Positions 53,384 to 64,000 are shown, counted from the first letter of the stretch. The stretch is DNA of 64,000 nucleotides from ZC4RG30 sp049841155 (GCA_049841155.1 JASGHI010000003.1:186001-250000); one strand, 5' to 3'. The notes: generated from the letters alone by a model not told the origin. A program made the numbers and translations.

Positions 53384-53749
53384 CTACGGAAACAGCATGG
53401 CGGCCACGGCGCGGTCTTCCGCGGCCAGCACATTGAAGGTGCGGCAGGCCGCGCCGAGGTCCATCACTTCCAGCGCAATGCCGTGAGCGGTGCATGCCCG
53501 GCGCAGCTCCCGCCAGCGGGCGGGATTGGCGGGCGTGTGACCCAGCAGCGCGATGCGCGGCTCCAGCGGCCACAGCGCTGCCAGGGCCGCCTCATCCAGC
53601 GCATCGATATCGGGGATCCAGGGCACGATCCGCTGAGTGAGGCTGACCAGGCAGGGCGCGCGCACCACATCGCCGCTGATCATGATGGCGCCATTGCCAT
53701 GGGCGGTGATCTGCTGCAGTGGCCCTGAAGTCTGCTCGTGGAGTTTCAT
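53384..53749 (-). CDS. Mth938-like domain protein (DUF498)
   Basis: A 121-residue protein of the Mth938-like family, related to mitochondrial NDUFAF3. The core strand pattern is present: GNGAIMISGDVVRAPCLVS, ALWPLEPRIALLGH, and the family end VMDLGAACRTFNVLAAEDRAVAAML (core ACRTFNVLAAEDRAVA). It starts at MKLHEQTSGP, 19 bases from the start of the divergent rpfE-like gene. The function in bacteria is unknown. A role in assembly of respiratory complexes has been proposed for the relatives. The neighbouring genes give no further hint. Confidence 0.85.
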   Translation of the reverse strand: MKLHEQTSGPLQQITAHGNGAIMISGDVVRAPCLVSLTQRIVPWIPDIDALDEAALAALWPLEPRIALLGHTPANPARWRELRRACTAHGIALEVMDLGAACRTFNVLAAEDRAVAAMLFP

Positions 53750-53768
53750 CGCCGTTACGATACGCGAT

Positions 53769-54758
53769 GTGACCCTGCATGTAGCCATCCCCGAACTGCC
53801 GGCCGCCGCCGCGGACAGCGCGGCCGTGCAGGCACGGCTGCCGGCCCTGGGGAAATTGCTTGCCGGCGCACGCCGCAGGCTGCCGGAGCCGGGCTGGCGG
53901 GGCGGGCTGCTGCGCGATCTGGCGCCGGCGAACATGGCAGCGGTAGCGCCGGCCGCGGTGGCGGCCGCCGCGCTGCCGGCGCTGGGGCCGGCCGCAGCCT
54001 TCTGGTTCGCGCAGCCCGTGCATCAGACCGCGGGCATGAGCCGCGTGCATCTGCATCCGGAAGGCGTACTGCGGCTGCGGCCCGAGGAATGCAGCCAGCT
54101 GGCCGAGGCTTTCACCCGCGATCTGGGAGGTGCTGCAGGCACTTTGCATGCACTGGGTGACGGCCTGCTGTTCGGTGCCACCAGCCCGGTGGCAATGGGT
54201 TCGGAAGACGAAGACCCGATCAACTGGTGCGGGCGCGAACTGGATCCGGCACATCCGCCGCTGCCCGCGGTTCTGCGGCGCCTGGAGGCCGAGATCGAGA
54301 TGTGGCTGTACGGGCTGCCTCTGAACCGCGAGCGGGAGCGGCGTGCTGCGCTGCCGGTGACGCGGCTGTGGCTGTGGGGAGGCGCGCGGTCACTGCCCCG
54401 GATTGCCCAGGTCACGGCCGCAGCCACGGCATCGTGGCCGGCGATGGGGGCGGATCCTTTCCTGCTTGGCCTTGCGGCGCTGGGTGTCTGCGCTGCGCCC
54501 GATGCGCAAGCCAGTTTCGCACAGCGCGCTGTGCCCGGGCGCGGCGTGGTGGTGGTTGGCATGCCTGCATTGGCCGGGCGTGTCGATCTGCAGGCCCTGG
54601 ACGCCGGATGGTTCGCGCCGCTGTGCAGCGCGCTGGAGGAGGCCGCGCTGGACGAAGTGCTGCTGCATTTCGCGGGTTCGCGCTGGCAGCTGCGGCGGCC
54701 GGGGCGGATGCGCCGCTGGTGGCTCGCCATGGGCCGCTCTTCGAAAGGACTGCGGTGA
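53769..54758 (+). CDS. RpfE-like conserved protein
   Basis: A 329-residue protein with no motif I can assign to a catalytic activity. It is rich in Ala and Leu. A segment with conserved-looking aromatic and proline residues (PAAAFWFAQPVHQTAGMSRVH, core FWFAQPVHQTAGMSRVHL) is followed by an acidic GSEDEDPINWCGREL region and a hydrophobic GRGVVVVGMPALAG strand. Position immediately before recJ, prfB and lysS is that of the rpfE gene near the Xanthomonas rpf cluster. That correspondence is from memory of the gene order, not an alignment. The start is a weak GTG. Longer frames run into the Mth938-like gene. It overlaps recJ by 4 bases. Confidence 0.6.
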   Translation: MTLHVAIPELPAAAADSAAVQARLPALGKLLAGARRRLPEPGWRGGLLRDLAPANMAAVAPAAVAAAALPALGPAAAFWFAQPVHQTAGMSRVHLHPEGVLRLRPEECSQLAEAFTRDLGGAAGTLHALGDGLLFGATSPVAMGSEDEDPINWCGRELDPAHPPLPAVLRRLEAEIEMWLYGLPLNRERERRAALPVTRLWLWGGARSLPRIAQVTAAATASWPAMGADPFLLGLAALGVCAAPDAQASFAQRAVPGRGVVVVGMPALAGRVDLQALDAGWFAPLCSALEEAALDEVLLHFAGSRWQLRRPGRMRRWWLAMGRSSKGLR

Positions 54759-56497
54759 GCGAGCGCGCCCGGCCATTGCCGCGCATCAGGACGCGGGACA
54801 GTCCAGGGGCTGGCCAGTCGCAGGCGGGCGGTGCGCCGCTGCTGCAGCGGATATTCGCCGCCCGCGGCGTGTGCAGTGATGCGCAATTGAGCCTCGATCT
54901 GTCTGCGCTGCTGCCGGTGAGCTCGCTGCCTGGCACCGAGGCGGCGGCACAGCTGCTGCTCGCCCACCGGCTGCGGCGCGTGCTGGTCATTGGCGATTTC
55001 GACGTGGATGGCGCCACCAGCACCGCGCTGCTGCTGCGCGGGTTGCGCAGCTTCGGTTTCGCGCAGGTGGATTTCGCCGTGCCCGACCGCTTCCGCTTCG
55101 GCTACGGGCTGCAGCCTGCCATCGTCGAGCATGTGCTGCCGCGCGCGCCCAGCCTCATCGTCACGGTGGACAATGGCGTGGCGAGTGTGGAGGGCGTGGC
55201 GCGCGCGAAGGAACTGGGCATCGAAGTGCTGGTCACCGATCACCATCTGCCCGGTGCGCTGCTGCCCGATGCGCAGGTGATCGTGAATCCCAATCTCGCG
55301 GACAGCTCCTTCGGCAGCCGCGCGCTGGCCGGAGTGGGCGTCGCCTTCTATGTACTGGCCGCATTGCGCCGGCTCATGCAGGAGCAGAGTCTGCTGCCCG
55401 CGGGAGCACTGGCTCTGGGGCAGCTGCTGGATCTGGTGGCGCTGGGCACCGTGGCCGACATGGTGCCGCTGGATGCGAACAACCGCATCCTGGTCGCGCA
55501 GGGGTTGCGCCGCATCCGCGCCGGGCAGTGCGTGCCCGGCATACGCGCGCTGCTGGAGCTCGGACAGCGCGAACTGCCGCAGGTCGTCGCCAGCGATCTG
55601 GGTTTTGCGGTGGCGCCGCGCCTGAATGCCGCCGGGCGCCTCGATGACATGAGCTTAGGGATACAGTGCCTGCTGGAGGACGACCCGCAGCGCGTGGCGG
55701 AGATCGCATCTGACCTCGATGCGCTGAACCGCCAGCGGCGCGAGATCGAATCCCAGATGCAGGGTCAGGCCCTGGCGGCCGTGCGCGGGCTCGCGGCAAG
55801 AATCTCCGACGGGCAGCGCCATGCCGGCGTGTGCCTGTACGACCCGGGCTGGCATCAGGGTGCGGTGGGTCTGGTCGCAGGCCGGGTGAAGGACCGGTTG
55901 TCGCGGCCCGTGGTGGCCTTCGCGCCGGCGGATGACGGCGCCTGGCTGCGCGGATCGGCGCGTTCGGTGCCCGGCGTGCACATCCGCGATGTGTTCGCGG
56001 CCATCGCCACGCGCGAACCGGATCTCATCGAACGTTTTGGCGGCCATGCGCTGGCGGCCGGCATCACTTTGCGCGCGCAGTGCCTGGACCGCTTCGCACG
56101 CGCTTTCGAGGCGGAGGTGGCGCACTGGCTGCAGGAAACCGCCTATGAGCCGGCGATCTGGACCGACGGCGCACTGCAAGACGAGGAGCTCACGCTTGCC
56201 ACGGCGAGATTGCTGCGCGATGCGGCACCATGGGGACAGGCGTTTCCGGAGCCCAGCTTCGATGGCGAGTTCGATATCGAAAGCAGCCGTGTGCTGGGCG
56301 AGAAGCATGTGAAGTTCTGGCTGCGGCCGGCCGGCTCGCGGCTGCGGCTGGATGCCATCGCCTTCAATTTGCTGGATCCGGAACAGCAGCCTCAGGCGCC
56401 CGCAGGGCGGGTGCGTGCCGTGTACCGGCTGGATGTGAACCACTACCAGGGGCAGCAGCGCCTGCAGCTCGTCATCGAACACCTGCAGCAGGGCTGA
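54755..56497 (+). CDS. recJ: Single-stranded-DNA-specific exonuclease RecJ
   Basis: A 5'-to-3' exonuclease of recombination and mismatch repair. The 580-residue DHH-family protein has motif I VIGDFDVDGATSTALLLRGL (Asp81, Asp83), VTVDNGVAS, the DHH motif at residues 162-164 (VTDHHLPGA), DLVALGTVADMVPL, RLNAAGRLDDM and the DHHA1 GGHALAAG. The OB fold lies at the C-terminus. GTG start overlapping the rpfE-like gene. prfB begins 63 bases downstream. Confidence 0.95.
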   Translation: MSERARPLPRIRTRDSPGAGQSQAGGAPLLQRIFAARGVCSDAQLSLDLSALLPVSSLPGTEAAAQLLLAHRLRRVLVIGDFDVDGATSTALLLRGLRSFGFAQVDFAVPDRFRFGYGLQPAIVEHVLPRAPSLIVTVDNGVASVEGVARAKELGIEVLVTDHHLPGALLPDAQVIVNPNLADSSFGSRALAGVGVAFYVLAALRRLMQEQSLLPAGALALGQLLDLVALGTVADMVPLDANNRILVAQGLRRIRAGQCVPGIRALLELGQRELPQVVASDLGFAVAPRLNAAGRLDDMSLGIQCLLEDDPQRVAEIASDLDALNRQRREIESQMQGQALAAVRGLAARISDGQRHAGVCLYDPGWHQGAVGLVAGRVKDRLSRPVVAFAPADDGAWLRGSARSVPGVHIRDVFAAIATREPDLIERFGGHALAAGITLRAQCLDRFARAFEAEVAHWLQETAYEPAIWTDGALQDEELTLATARLLRDAAPWGQAFPEPSFDGEFDIESSRVLGEKHVKFWLRPAGSRLRLDAIAFNLLDPEQQPQAPAGRVRAVYRLDVNHYQGQQRLQLVIEHLQQG

Positions 56498-56560
56498 AAG
56501 CCCCCGCGCCTGATAAAATGCCCGGTCAACCCCGATATGCGCGCTGCGCTGGAACGACCG

Positions 56561-57662
56561 ATGGCATTTGAAACCGGACAGCTGAAGAAATCTCTCCGCG
56601 ATCTCGAGGAGCGTTGCACAACGCTCAGGGGGTTCCTTTGACTACGACGGCAAGAAGGAGCGGCTGGAGGAAGTCAGCCGCGAGCTGGAGCTGCCCGATG
56701 TGTGGAACCAGCCCGAGCGCGCGCAGGAGCTGGGACGCGAACGCTCGCGCCTGACGGCGGATCTGACGCAGATCGATGCGGCGCGCAACGGGCTTGCCAA
56801 TGCCAGCGAGCTGCTGGAACTGGCCGAGGCCGAGGATGACGAGGCCGCGATGGCCGACATCGAGAAGGAGCTGCCGCAGCTGGAAGCGCGGGTGCGGGCG
56901 CTGGAGTTCCGCCGCATGTTCCGCGGCGAGATGGATGGCCACAGCGCCTATCTCGACATCCAGGCCGGCGCCGGCGGCACCGAGGCGCAGGACTGGGCGC
57001 AGATGCTCATGCGCATGTACCTACGCTGGGGCGCCGCGCGCGGCTTCAGGACCGAGGTGCTCGATTCCAGCGCCGGCGATGTGGCGGGCATCAAGAGCGC
57101 ATCGATCTCCTTCGAGGGCGACTATGCCTATGGCTGGCTGCGTACCGAGACCGGCGTGCACCGCCTGGTGCGCAAGAGTCCCTTCGATTCGGGCAACCGC
57201 CGCCACACTTCCTTCGCCTCGGTGTTCATCTCGCCGCAGATCGATGACGACATCAGCATCGAGGTGAATCCGGCCGATGTCGAGATGGAGGTCTACCGCT
57301 CCAGCGGCGCGGGCGGGCAGCACGTGAACAAGACCGAGTCGGCGGTGCGGCTGCGGCACGGGCCCTCGGGCATTGTCGTGGCCTGCCAGACCGAGCGCAG
57401 CCAGCACAAGAACCGCTCCACGGCGATGAAGATGCTCAAGGCCAAGCTGTACGAGCTGGAAGTGAACAAGCGCAATGCGGCGGCGCAGGTGCTGGAGGAT
57501 TCCAAGTCCGACGTCAGCTGGGGCAACCAGATCCGCTCCTACGTGCTCGACCAGTCGCGCATCAAGGATCTGCGCACCAACGTTGAAGTGGGCGCCACCG
57601 ACAAGGTGCTGGATGGCGACCTGGATCCCTTTATGGAAGCGAGCCTCAAGGCGGGACTATAG
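56561..57662 (+). CDS. prfB: Peptide chain release factor 2, with programmed +1 frameshift
   Basis: Reads UGA and UAA stop codons. The first 26 codons start at ATG 56561 and end CTT TGA (56636-56641). Ribosomes slip +1 on CTT and continue GAC TAC GAC to the stop at 57660-57662, giving about 366 residues. The signal is the same as in E. coli: an internal Shine-Dalgarno AGGGGG (56627-56632), three bases, then CTTTGAC. After the shift the protein reads DYDGKKERLEEVS, with the anticodon-like SPF tripeptide (RKSPFDSG) and the GGQ motif (SSGAGGQHVNKTES). Levels of RF2 thereby regulate themselves. lysS follows after 2 bases. Confidence 0.97.
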
Positions 57663-57664
57663 AC

Positions 57665-59205
<1,541 letters not shown>

Positions 59206-59206
<1 letters not shown>

Positions 59207-60072
59207 TGCCGCGGGCCGTGCGCGACCTGCCGGTCGGAGTGTTCGATTCGGGCGTCGGCGGCCTGACGGTGCTGGCAGCGCTGCGCGCGCGGCTGCCGCG
59301 AGAAAATTATCTGTATCTGGGGGACACGGCGCGGCTGCCCTACGGTACCAAGACGGCCGGTACTGTCGAGCGCTATGCGTTGCAGGCAGTGGAGGCGCTG
59401 GTGGCTCGCGGCGTAAAGGCCGTGGTCGTGGCCTGCAACACCGCCTCGGCGGCGGCGCTGCCGGCGCTGCGCGAGCGCTTCGCTGATCTTCCCGTGATTG
59501 GCGTGATCGAGCCCGGCGCGGCCGCCGCGAGTGCAGCCAGCCGCAGCGGACGCATTGCCGTCATCGCCACCGAGAGTACGGTGCGCGGCGGTGCCTACCA
59601 GCGGGCCATTGCGGCGCTGCGGCCGCAGGCGCATGTCAACGCCGTGGCAGCCGGCCTGTTCGTGGCGCTGGCCGAAGAAGGCTGGCTGCGTGGATCCATT
59701 GTCGAGGCCGTGGCGCAGCGCTATCTCGAGCCGCTGTTCGCCGATGCGCGAGAAGCGCCGGATACGCTGGTGCTGGGATGCACGCATTTCCCGCCGCTGC
59801 TGGAAGCCATCCGCCGCGTGGTCGGTGCCGAAGTGGCGATCGTCGATTCGGCGGATACCACGGCGCGCGCATTGCAGGAACGGCTGATAGCCGATGCGCT
59901 GCTGCGCGGGACGTCCGCTGACGGCGGGACGCAGTTCTTCGTCACCGACGGCGTGGAGAGATTCCTCAGGACCGGGCCGGTGTTTCTCGGCGCACCGATC
60001 GACGCGCAGGCCGTCGGAAGACTGGACCTGCAGTGGTCCACGGCCGAAAAGCCTCAGGCCGGCAATTCGTAG
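59206..60072 (+). CDS. murI: Glutamate racemase
   Basis: Makes D-glutamate for peptidoglycan. The 288-residue protein has GVFDSGVGGLTVL (Asp14), YLGDTARLPYGTK, the first catalytic cysteine Cys77 (VVACNTASA), IGVIEPGA and the second catalytic cysteine Cys192 (LGCTHFPPL). The ATG shares a base with the lysS stop. Its last 19 bases overlap the end of ygfZ on the other strand, so the two convergent genes run into each other. Confidence 0.94.
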
Positions 60073-60947
60073 GGCAGGGGCAGCGGCACCGCATCGATCA
60101 GCGGTGTTTCATCGTCGGCCTGCGTGGGTGCCGGGGCGGTGGTGGCCGCCATTGGTCCGACCGCGAGGAATTCCTGGCTCAAGAGGCCGCCGGGCGCTGC
60201 CATCACCACCTGCAGGGCACGGCCGTCGGCCAGATGCAGCCGCTCACCCGGCGCCAGCGGCGTTTTCCATGCCGTGCCGAAACGCTGCATGCGACGCTTG
60301 ACCTGGCCGCGGTAATGCGCGCGCGCGATGACCTCCTGTCCCGTGTAACAGCCTTTCGAGAAGGAGATGGCATCCAGCAGGTCGAGGTTGAGCATCTGTG
60401 CGACGAAGGCGCCGGAGAGTTCGGCGCCGATCTCCGGGATGCCGTTTGTGATGTCGCCGAGCCGCCAGCCCTGCCTCGCGGCGAGGTCTGCTTCCGGCAC
60501 AGATTCATCGCGTGGTGCGACGACCAGCTGGCGCCCGCCGCCGGCCGGCATGTGCAGGTGCGTGGCCGCGATGGCATCGGCATCCGGCCCGCTCGCGCCG
60601 CAGACACGCCAGGTGCTGCCGGCAGCAGTGAGCACGACCTTGGCGCGCAGCACATAGCGGGAGAGCAGCTGCCTCACCGGTTCCGCCACGCTTGCCGGCA
60701 GCACCAGCAGCACCTGGTCGGGCGAGCGTTGCAGCAGGCGCAGCAATGCCAGCAGCCGGCCCTGCGGATTGTGCAGCCCGGCCAGCAGATGACCGCCTTG
60801 ATCGAGCCGCCGCAGATCCTGCGAGAGCTGCCCCTGGAGGAAGCGCACGGCGTCGGGCCCGCGCGCTTCCAGCACGGTCAACTCATCCAGCGGCGTGAGC
60901 GGATTCACGGACATGAGGGTCAAGTGTGCGGCATCCCCGCGATTCAT
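60054..60947 (-). CDS. ygfZ: tRNA-modifying/Fe-S assembly protein YgfZ
   Basis: A folate-binding GcvT-like protein that supports maturation of certain Fe-S enzymes such as MiaB. The 297-residue protein has the family signature FSKGCYTGQEVIARAHYRGQ with Cys200, the N-terminal ARGPDAVRFLQGQLSQDL and HNPQGRLLALLRLL. The longer start (MNRGDAAHLT) is used. MSVNPLTPLD, 11 codons later, is equally possible, as neither has a strong ribosome-binding site. It is convergent with murI and divergent from the secreted-protein gene at 61087. Confidence 0.92.
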   Translation of the reverse strand: MNRGDAAHLTLMSVNPLTPLDELTVLEARGPDAVRFLQGQLSQDLRRLDQGGHLLAGLHNPQGRLLALLRLLQRSPDQVLLVLPASVAEPVRQLLSRYVLRAKVVLTAAGSTWRVCGASGPDADAIAATHLHMPAGGGRQLVVAPRDESVPEADLAARQGWRLGDITNGIPEIGAELSGAFVAQMLNLDLLDAISFSKGCYTGQEVIARAHYRGQVKRRMQRFGTAWKTPLAPGERLHLADGRALQVVMAAPGGLLSQEFLAVGPMAATTAPAPTQADDETPLIDAVPLPLPYELPA

Positions 60948-61086
60948 GCCTGAAGAACGTTAGCCAGGTCAAAATTCGGTCCTTCCGGCATGAGACCCGT
61001 GTCGCGTTGCATGAGTTCATGTCTACCCATAATCCTGGCCGTCCGCCGTGGTTTGTGTTGGATAGCGGACCGAAGGGAGATTGGGA
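60948..61086. other. Divergent intergenic region, ygfZ / DUF11 gene
   Basis: About 140 bases of mixed composition. On the plus strand TTGCAT (61007-61012) and CATAAT (61028-61033) are spaced 15 bases apart, a weak promoter candidate for the downstream gene. AAGGGAGA at 61073-61080 is its likely ribosome-binding site. I see no repeat or terminator. Confidence 0.35.
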
Positions 61087-64000
61087 GTGCCGAAGGGAAC
61101 ATTGTGGTCGGGCGCCGCCCGCGGCTTGCGGGACGGCGGGCGCAGGATGCTGCCGCTGCTGGTGGTTCTTCTTGCGTTCACGGCACCGCTGGTCTGGGCG
61201 TCGGATCTGGTCCTGGTGGATGTTTCCGATACGGGTTACGACCCGGTTCCCGCCGGGGCACCGGTGGTGTATTCCATCACCCTCGAGAACGGTGCGCCGG
61301 ATGTCTCGGCGCCGGCCACCAGCATTTTCGACCTGCCCTCCGGTACCAGCGCGGCATCGCTGCCGGCATTCTGCGCCGCCGATGGCGGCGTGCCGACGCG
61401 CATCGTCTGCAGTCATGGGCCGCTGACCGGCGGCGCCGCGCCGGTCATGTTCCAGATCGGCATCAACACGACGGGACAGCCTCCCGGCACGATCACCCTG
61501 CGCGGCGCGCTGGGCTTCAGCGCCGCCACGCCCGCCGCGGCCACACCCATCAGCAGCCTGACGGCCGGCGATGCCTTCTTCGCCACCGACAGCAACGCCA
61601 CCAACAACCTGCGCAGCCAGCAGACGACGCTGCAGAACGCCGGCGACCTGCGGATCCAGAAGACCGCAACACCCGAACCTGTCACCGGGGGCGGTGAAAT
61701 CACTTACACGCTGACGGTCACCAATGACGGTCCCAGCGTCTCGACGAATTTCAGAGTGGTGGATTCGCTGCCCGCGGCGGCGAGCTACGTTGCCGGCAGC
61801 TTCAGCGGCGCCGGCTGGAGCTTCAATGCCGGCACGACCACGGCCACGCATGCCGGCAGCCTGGCAGTGGGTGCGAGCTCCAGCTTCACTTTCCGCGCGA
61901 AAGTGAATGCGGGCACCGGCAACGTCATCAACGCGGCCGTGGTCGAAGCCGTCGGCACGCCGGATCCCAATACGAGCAACAACCAGGCGCAGGTCTCGAC
62001 GCCGGTGACCCCGGGCGCCGACCTCACCGTCGCCAAGACCGTGGCGCCTTCGCCGGCCATTGCCGGCGGATCGGTGACGTTCACGCTCACCGCACGCAAT
62101 CTCGGACCCAGCCCGGCCCAGGGCGTGACGCTCACCGATGCGCTGCCCGCCGGCTTCGTGATCACGGGCGGCACGGCGCCTGGCGGCTGGAGCTGCTCCA
62201 GCGCCGCGGCGGATACGGTGCGCAACTGCAGCCGCAGCGGCGGCGACATGGCGCCCGGCGCCGTGGAAGTCATCACCATCAATGCCACGGTGCCGACGAG
62301 CGGCGCCAACAGCAGCGGCGATGTCACCAACACCGCCATCATCGCGGCGGCGACGCCCGACCCCAATGGCCCCGTGCAGGGCACCGACAACAACCAGGGC
62401 AGCGTGACCTTCTCGGTGCTGGCCGATGGTGCCGACCTCACGTTGTCCAAGGCCAAGCAACCAGCGCTGGTCGCGGTATGGGATGGCGTCGGATCGGACG
62501 CCGACAGCCGCATGACCTCGACGATCCAGGTGCGCAACCTCGGCCCGCGTGCGGCCACGGGGCAGGTGCAGGTGGTGGACGAGCTGGCTCCCGGCGAGGA
62601 GTTCGTCTCCGTCAGCGGTTCGTCGTGGAGTTGCGCGGTGGACGTGCCGTATGCGGTACCGCCGGCACGCCAGAAAGTGACCTGCGATCTGCAGGCCGGC
62701 GCATTGCCGCTGGCCGTCAATGCGAATGCGCCGGTCTTGCAGCTGGTCACGCGCGCGCGCGCCGCCGGCACGCTCACCAACCACGCCTGCACCGGCGGTT
62801 CGGGCGAATCGGTCGAGCCGCTCACTGCCGCAGGCATCAATGTGGATCCGGAAACCGGCAACGACTGCAGCGGTGCCGGCATCCGCACCACCGACGAGCG
62901 CGCGGACCTCGGCATCACCAAGCGCACCAATGGCGCGGGCACCGCCGACAACGTGATGACGGTCAGCGATACGGCCGTCGAGTACACAATCGAAGTGAGC
63001 AACAGCGGCGATGCCACCACCGGCGTCGTGGTCAACGACACCGTGCCGGGCTATGTCCCCGGCCGCACCACCGTCACCACGCCCACGGTCCCGGCGGGGT
63101 GGAGCTGCAGCGTGGCCGGTGCCTCGGTGGTGTGCCGCTCCGGCGCGACGCCGCTGCCCAATAGTGCGTCCGCCACGATTGTCGTGCGCGCCGAACGTCC
63201 GCTGTTCGACAGCACCGGACTCGGCGCCGGCAGCTGCGGCGGCGTGGCCACCAGCAATGCCTTCTGCAACACCGCCGGCGTGGGTGTCGATGCGACCGTG
63301 CCCGGATCGGTGGGTGAGGTCAATGCGGCCAACAACAGCGCCTCGGACTGGCTGCAGGTGGAGCGCGTGGCCAATGTGCGCACCACCGGCAAGGTGATCA
63401 CCTCTTCAGCCACGGGCCAGGCGGGCGTCAACACCTCCTACCGCATGGATTATCTGAACCAGGGACCCTCGACGGTGCCCGGCGTGGTGTTCCGCGACGT
63501 GTTCACGCTGCCGGCGAATGATGCGGGCTTCGTACTGGTGAGCGCAGCGCGCACCGGCGGTGGCACCACCGCCTGCACGGCGACGGCCGGAGCGGGTGTG
63601 ACGAGCGCAGCGGCGCCGGGTGGTACTTCCTTTGCCAATCCGACCGGTGTGCCGGCCCAGGTCACCATCCAGTGCTCGCCATTGTCGCTGGCCAACCAGC
63701 AGACCGAAGCGCTGACCGTGGTGATCCGGCCCAATGTGAACGTCGGCAACAGCGGCCGCACTTTCACCAACATCGCCGATTTCTTCTTCGACCGCGATGG
63801 CGACGGCATTGCCGATCCGGCTGTCGGCAGCGATGCCAGCGGCAACTTCAATTTCAACACCGATACCAGTGCCGCCGATGACACGCGCAGCGCTTCGCTG
63901 CCCTTCGTCTCGGGCGCGGTGGATCTGCTCACGAACAAGGAGGACGTGGGTTTCCCCGGAGGCGTGGACCCGCTGGGCTTCGATGCCACCGATCCTTCGC
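61087..64000 (+). CDS. Large secreted protein with DUF11 repeats (3' end outside window)
   Basis: The open frame runs from GTG 61087 off the right edge, at least 971 codons. A signal peptide is visible (GRRMLPLLVVLLAFTAPLVW, cleavage near VWA-SD). The exported part consists of repeats of about 110-130 residues beginning with DLTVAKTVAPSPA-like segments and containing TYTLTVTNDGPS and VVDSLPA motifs, the DUF11 immunoglobulin-like fold. At least five repeats occur (starting near 61649, 62020, 62429, 62908, 63370). An Asp-rich DFFFDRDGDGIADP loop near 63778 looks calcium-binding. Such proteins are cell-surface or secreted adhesins or scaffolds. The actual role and the C-terminal anchor are not visible. 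Confidence 0.85.
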   Translation, partial: MPKGTLWSGAARGLRDGGRRMLPLLVVLLAFTAPLVWASDLVLVDVSDTGYDPVPAGAPVVYSITLENGAPDVSAPATSIFDLPSGTSAASLPAFCAADGGVPTRIVCSHGPLTGGAAPVMFQIGINTTGQPPGTITLRGALGFSAATPAAATPISSLTAGDAFFATDSNATNNLRSQQTTLQNAGDLRIQKTATPEPVTGGGEITYTLTVTNDGPSVSTNFRVVDSLPAAASYVAGSFSGAGWSFNAGTTTATHAGSLAVGASSSFTFRAKVNAGTGNVINAAVVEAVGTPDPNTSNNQAQVSTPVTPGADLTVAKTVAPSPAIAGGSVTFTLTARNLGPSPAQGVTLTDALPAGFVITGGTAPGGWSCSSAAADTVRNCSRSGGDMAPGAVEVITINATVPTSGANSSGDVTNTAIIAAATPDPNGPVQGTDNNQGSVTFSVLADGADLTLSKAKQPALVAVWDGVGSDADSRMTSTIQVRNLGPRAATGQVQVVDELAPGEEFVSVSGSSWSCAVDVPYAVPPARQKVTCDLQAGALPLAVNANAPVLQLVTRARAAGTLTNHACTGGSGESVEPLTAAGINVDPETGNDCSGAGIRTTDERADLGITKRTNGAGTADNVMTVSDTAVEYTIEVSNSGDATTGVVVNDTVPGYVPGRTTVTTPTVPAGWSCSVAGASVVCRSGATPLPNSASATIVVRAERPLFDSTGLGAGSCGGVATSNAFCNTAGVGVDATVPGSVGEVNAANNSASDWLQVERVANVRTTGKVITSSATGQAGVNTSYRMDYLNQGPSTVPGVVFRDVFTLPANDAGFVLVSAARTGGGTTACTATAGAGVTSAAAPGGTSFANPTGVPAQVTIQCSPLSLANQQTEALTVVIRPNVNVGNSGRTFTNIADFFFDRDGDGIADPAVGSDASGNFNFNTDTSAADDTRSASLPFVSGAVDLLTNKEDVGFPGGVDPLGFDATDPS

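Overview
This is a 64 kb stretch of high-GC, gene-dense housekeeping chromosome from a gammaproteobacterium, most likely a Xanthomonadales/Nevskiales-type lineage. Evidence for this is the order rseP-bamA-skp-lpxD-fabZ-lpxA-lpxB-rnhB-dnaE-accA-tilS-pyrG-kdsA-eno-ftsB-ispD-ispF, the rpfE-like gene followed by recJ-prfB-lysS (an arrangement I recall from the Xanthomonas rpf region), and map-glnD-dapC-dapD. I see no rRNA, tRNA, CRISPR array, insertion sequence or phage gene. Many neighbouring genes overlap by 1-11 bases (ATGA, GTGA, TGATG), and GTG starts are common.

Layout: 1-3257 holds the tail of an unknown gene, a DUF3106 protein, a YbaK-type deacylase (minus), DusA and an adenylate cyclase-FHA protein with a textbook CRP-type palindrome in front of it. 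3262-5037 is GTP-dependent PEP carboxykinase (minus). 5234-7172 is a DinG/YoaA-type helicase broken by a one-base frameshift, followed by tsaB. 7880-18487 is a phosphate-starvation region: phoB-phoR-phoU, dsbB, dapE (minus), then pstS, a porin, pstC, pstA and pstB. PhoB-box-like direct repeats lie in front of both phoB and pstS. The phoB repeats overlap the first possible ATG and point to a TTG start further downstream. 18488-24263 is a minus-strand unit, map-glnD-dapC-dapD. A long imperfect hairpin separates it from pstB.

24311-50200 is one long plus-strand run: translation factors (rpsB, tsf, a terminator, pyrH, frr), isoprenoid and phospholipid genes (uppS, cdsA, dxr), outer-membrane biogenesis (rseP, bamA, skp), lipid A synthesis (lpxD, fabZ, lpxA, lpxB), rnhB, dnaE, accA, tilS, pyrG, kdsA, eno, ftsB, ispD and ispF. 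Downstream are an Smr-domain gene (minus), surE-pcm, an FKBP lipoprotein (minus), a Mth938-like gene (minus), the rpfE-like gene, recJ, prfB with its programmed +1 frameshift, lysS, murI and ygfZ (minus). The window ends inside a large secreted DUF11-repeat protein.

I found no convincing new multi-gene system. The most unusual signals are non-coding or regulatory. They are: (i) a three-arm inverted repeat at 52331-52544, in which a 31-base pairing competes with a strong terminator hairpin; (ii) the 126-base hairpin between pstB and dapD; (iii) the CRP-like site in front of the cyclase gene; (iv) the phased PhoB repeats that redefine the phoB start; and (v) the frameshifted helicase. All calls come from reading the sequence only. 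Family names rest on motifs and recalled family features, not on database searches.
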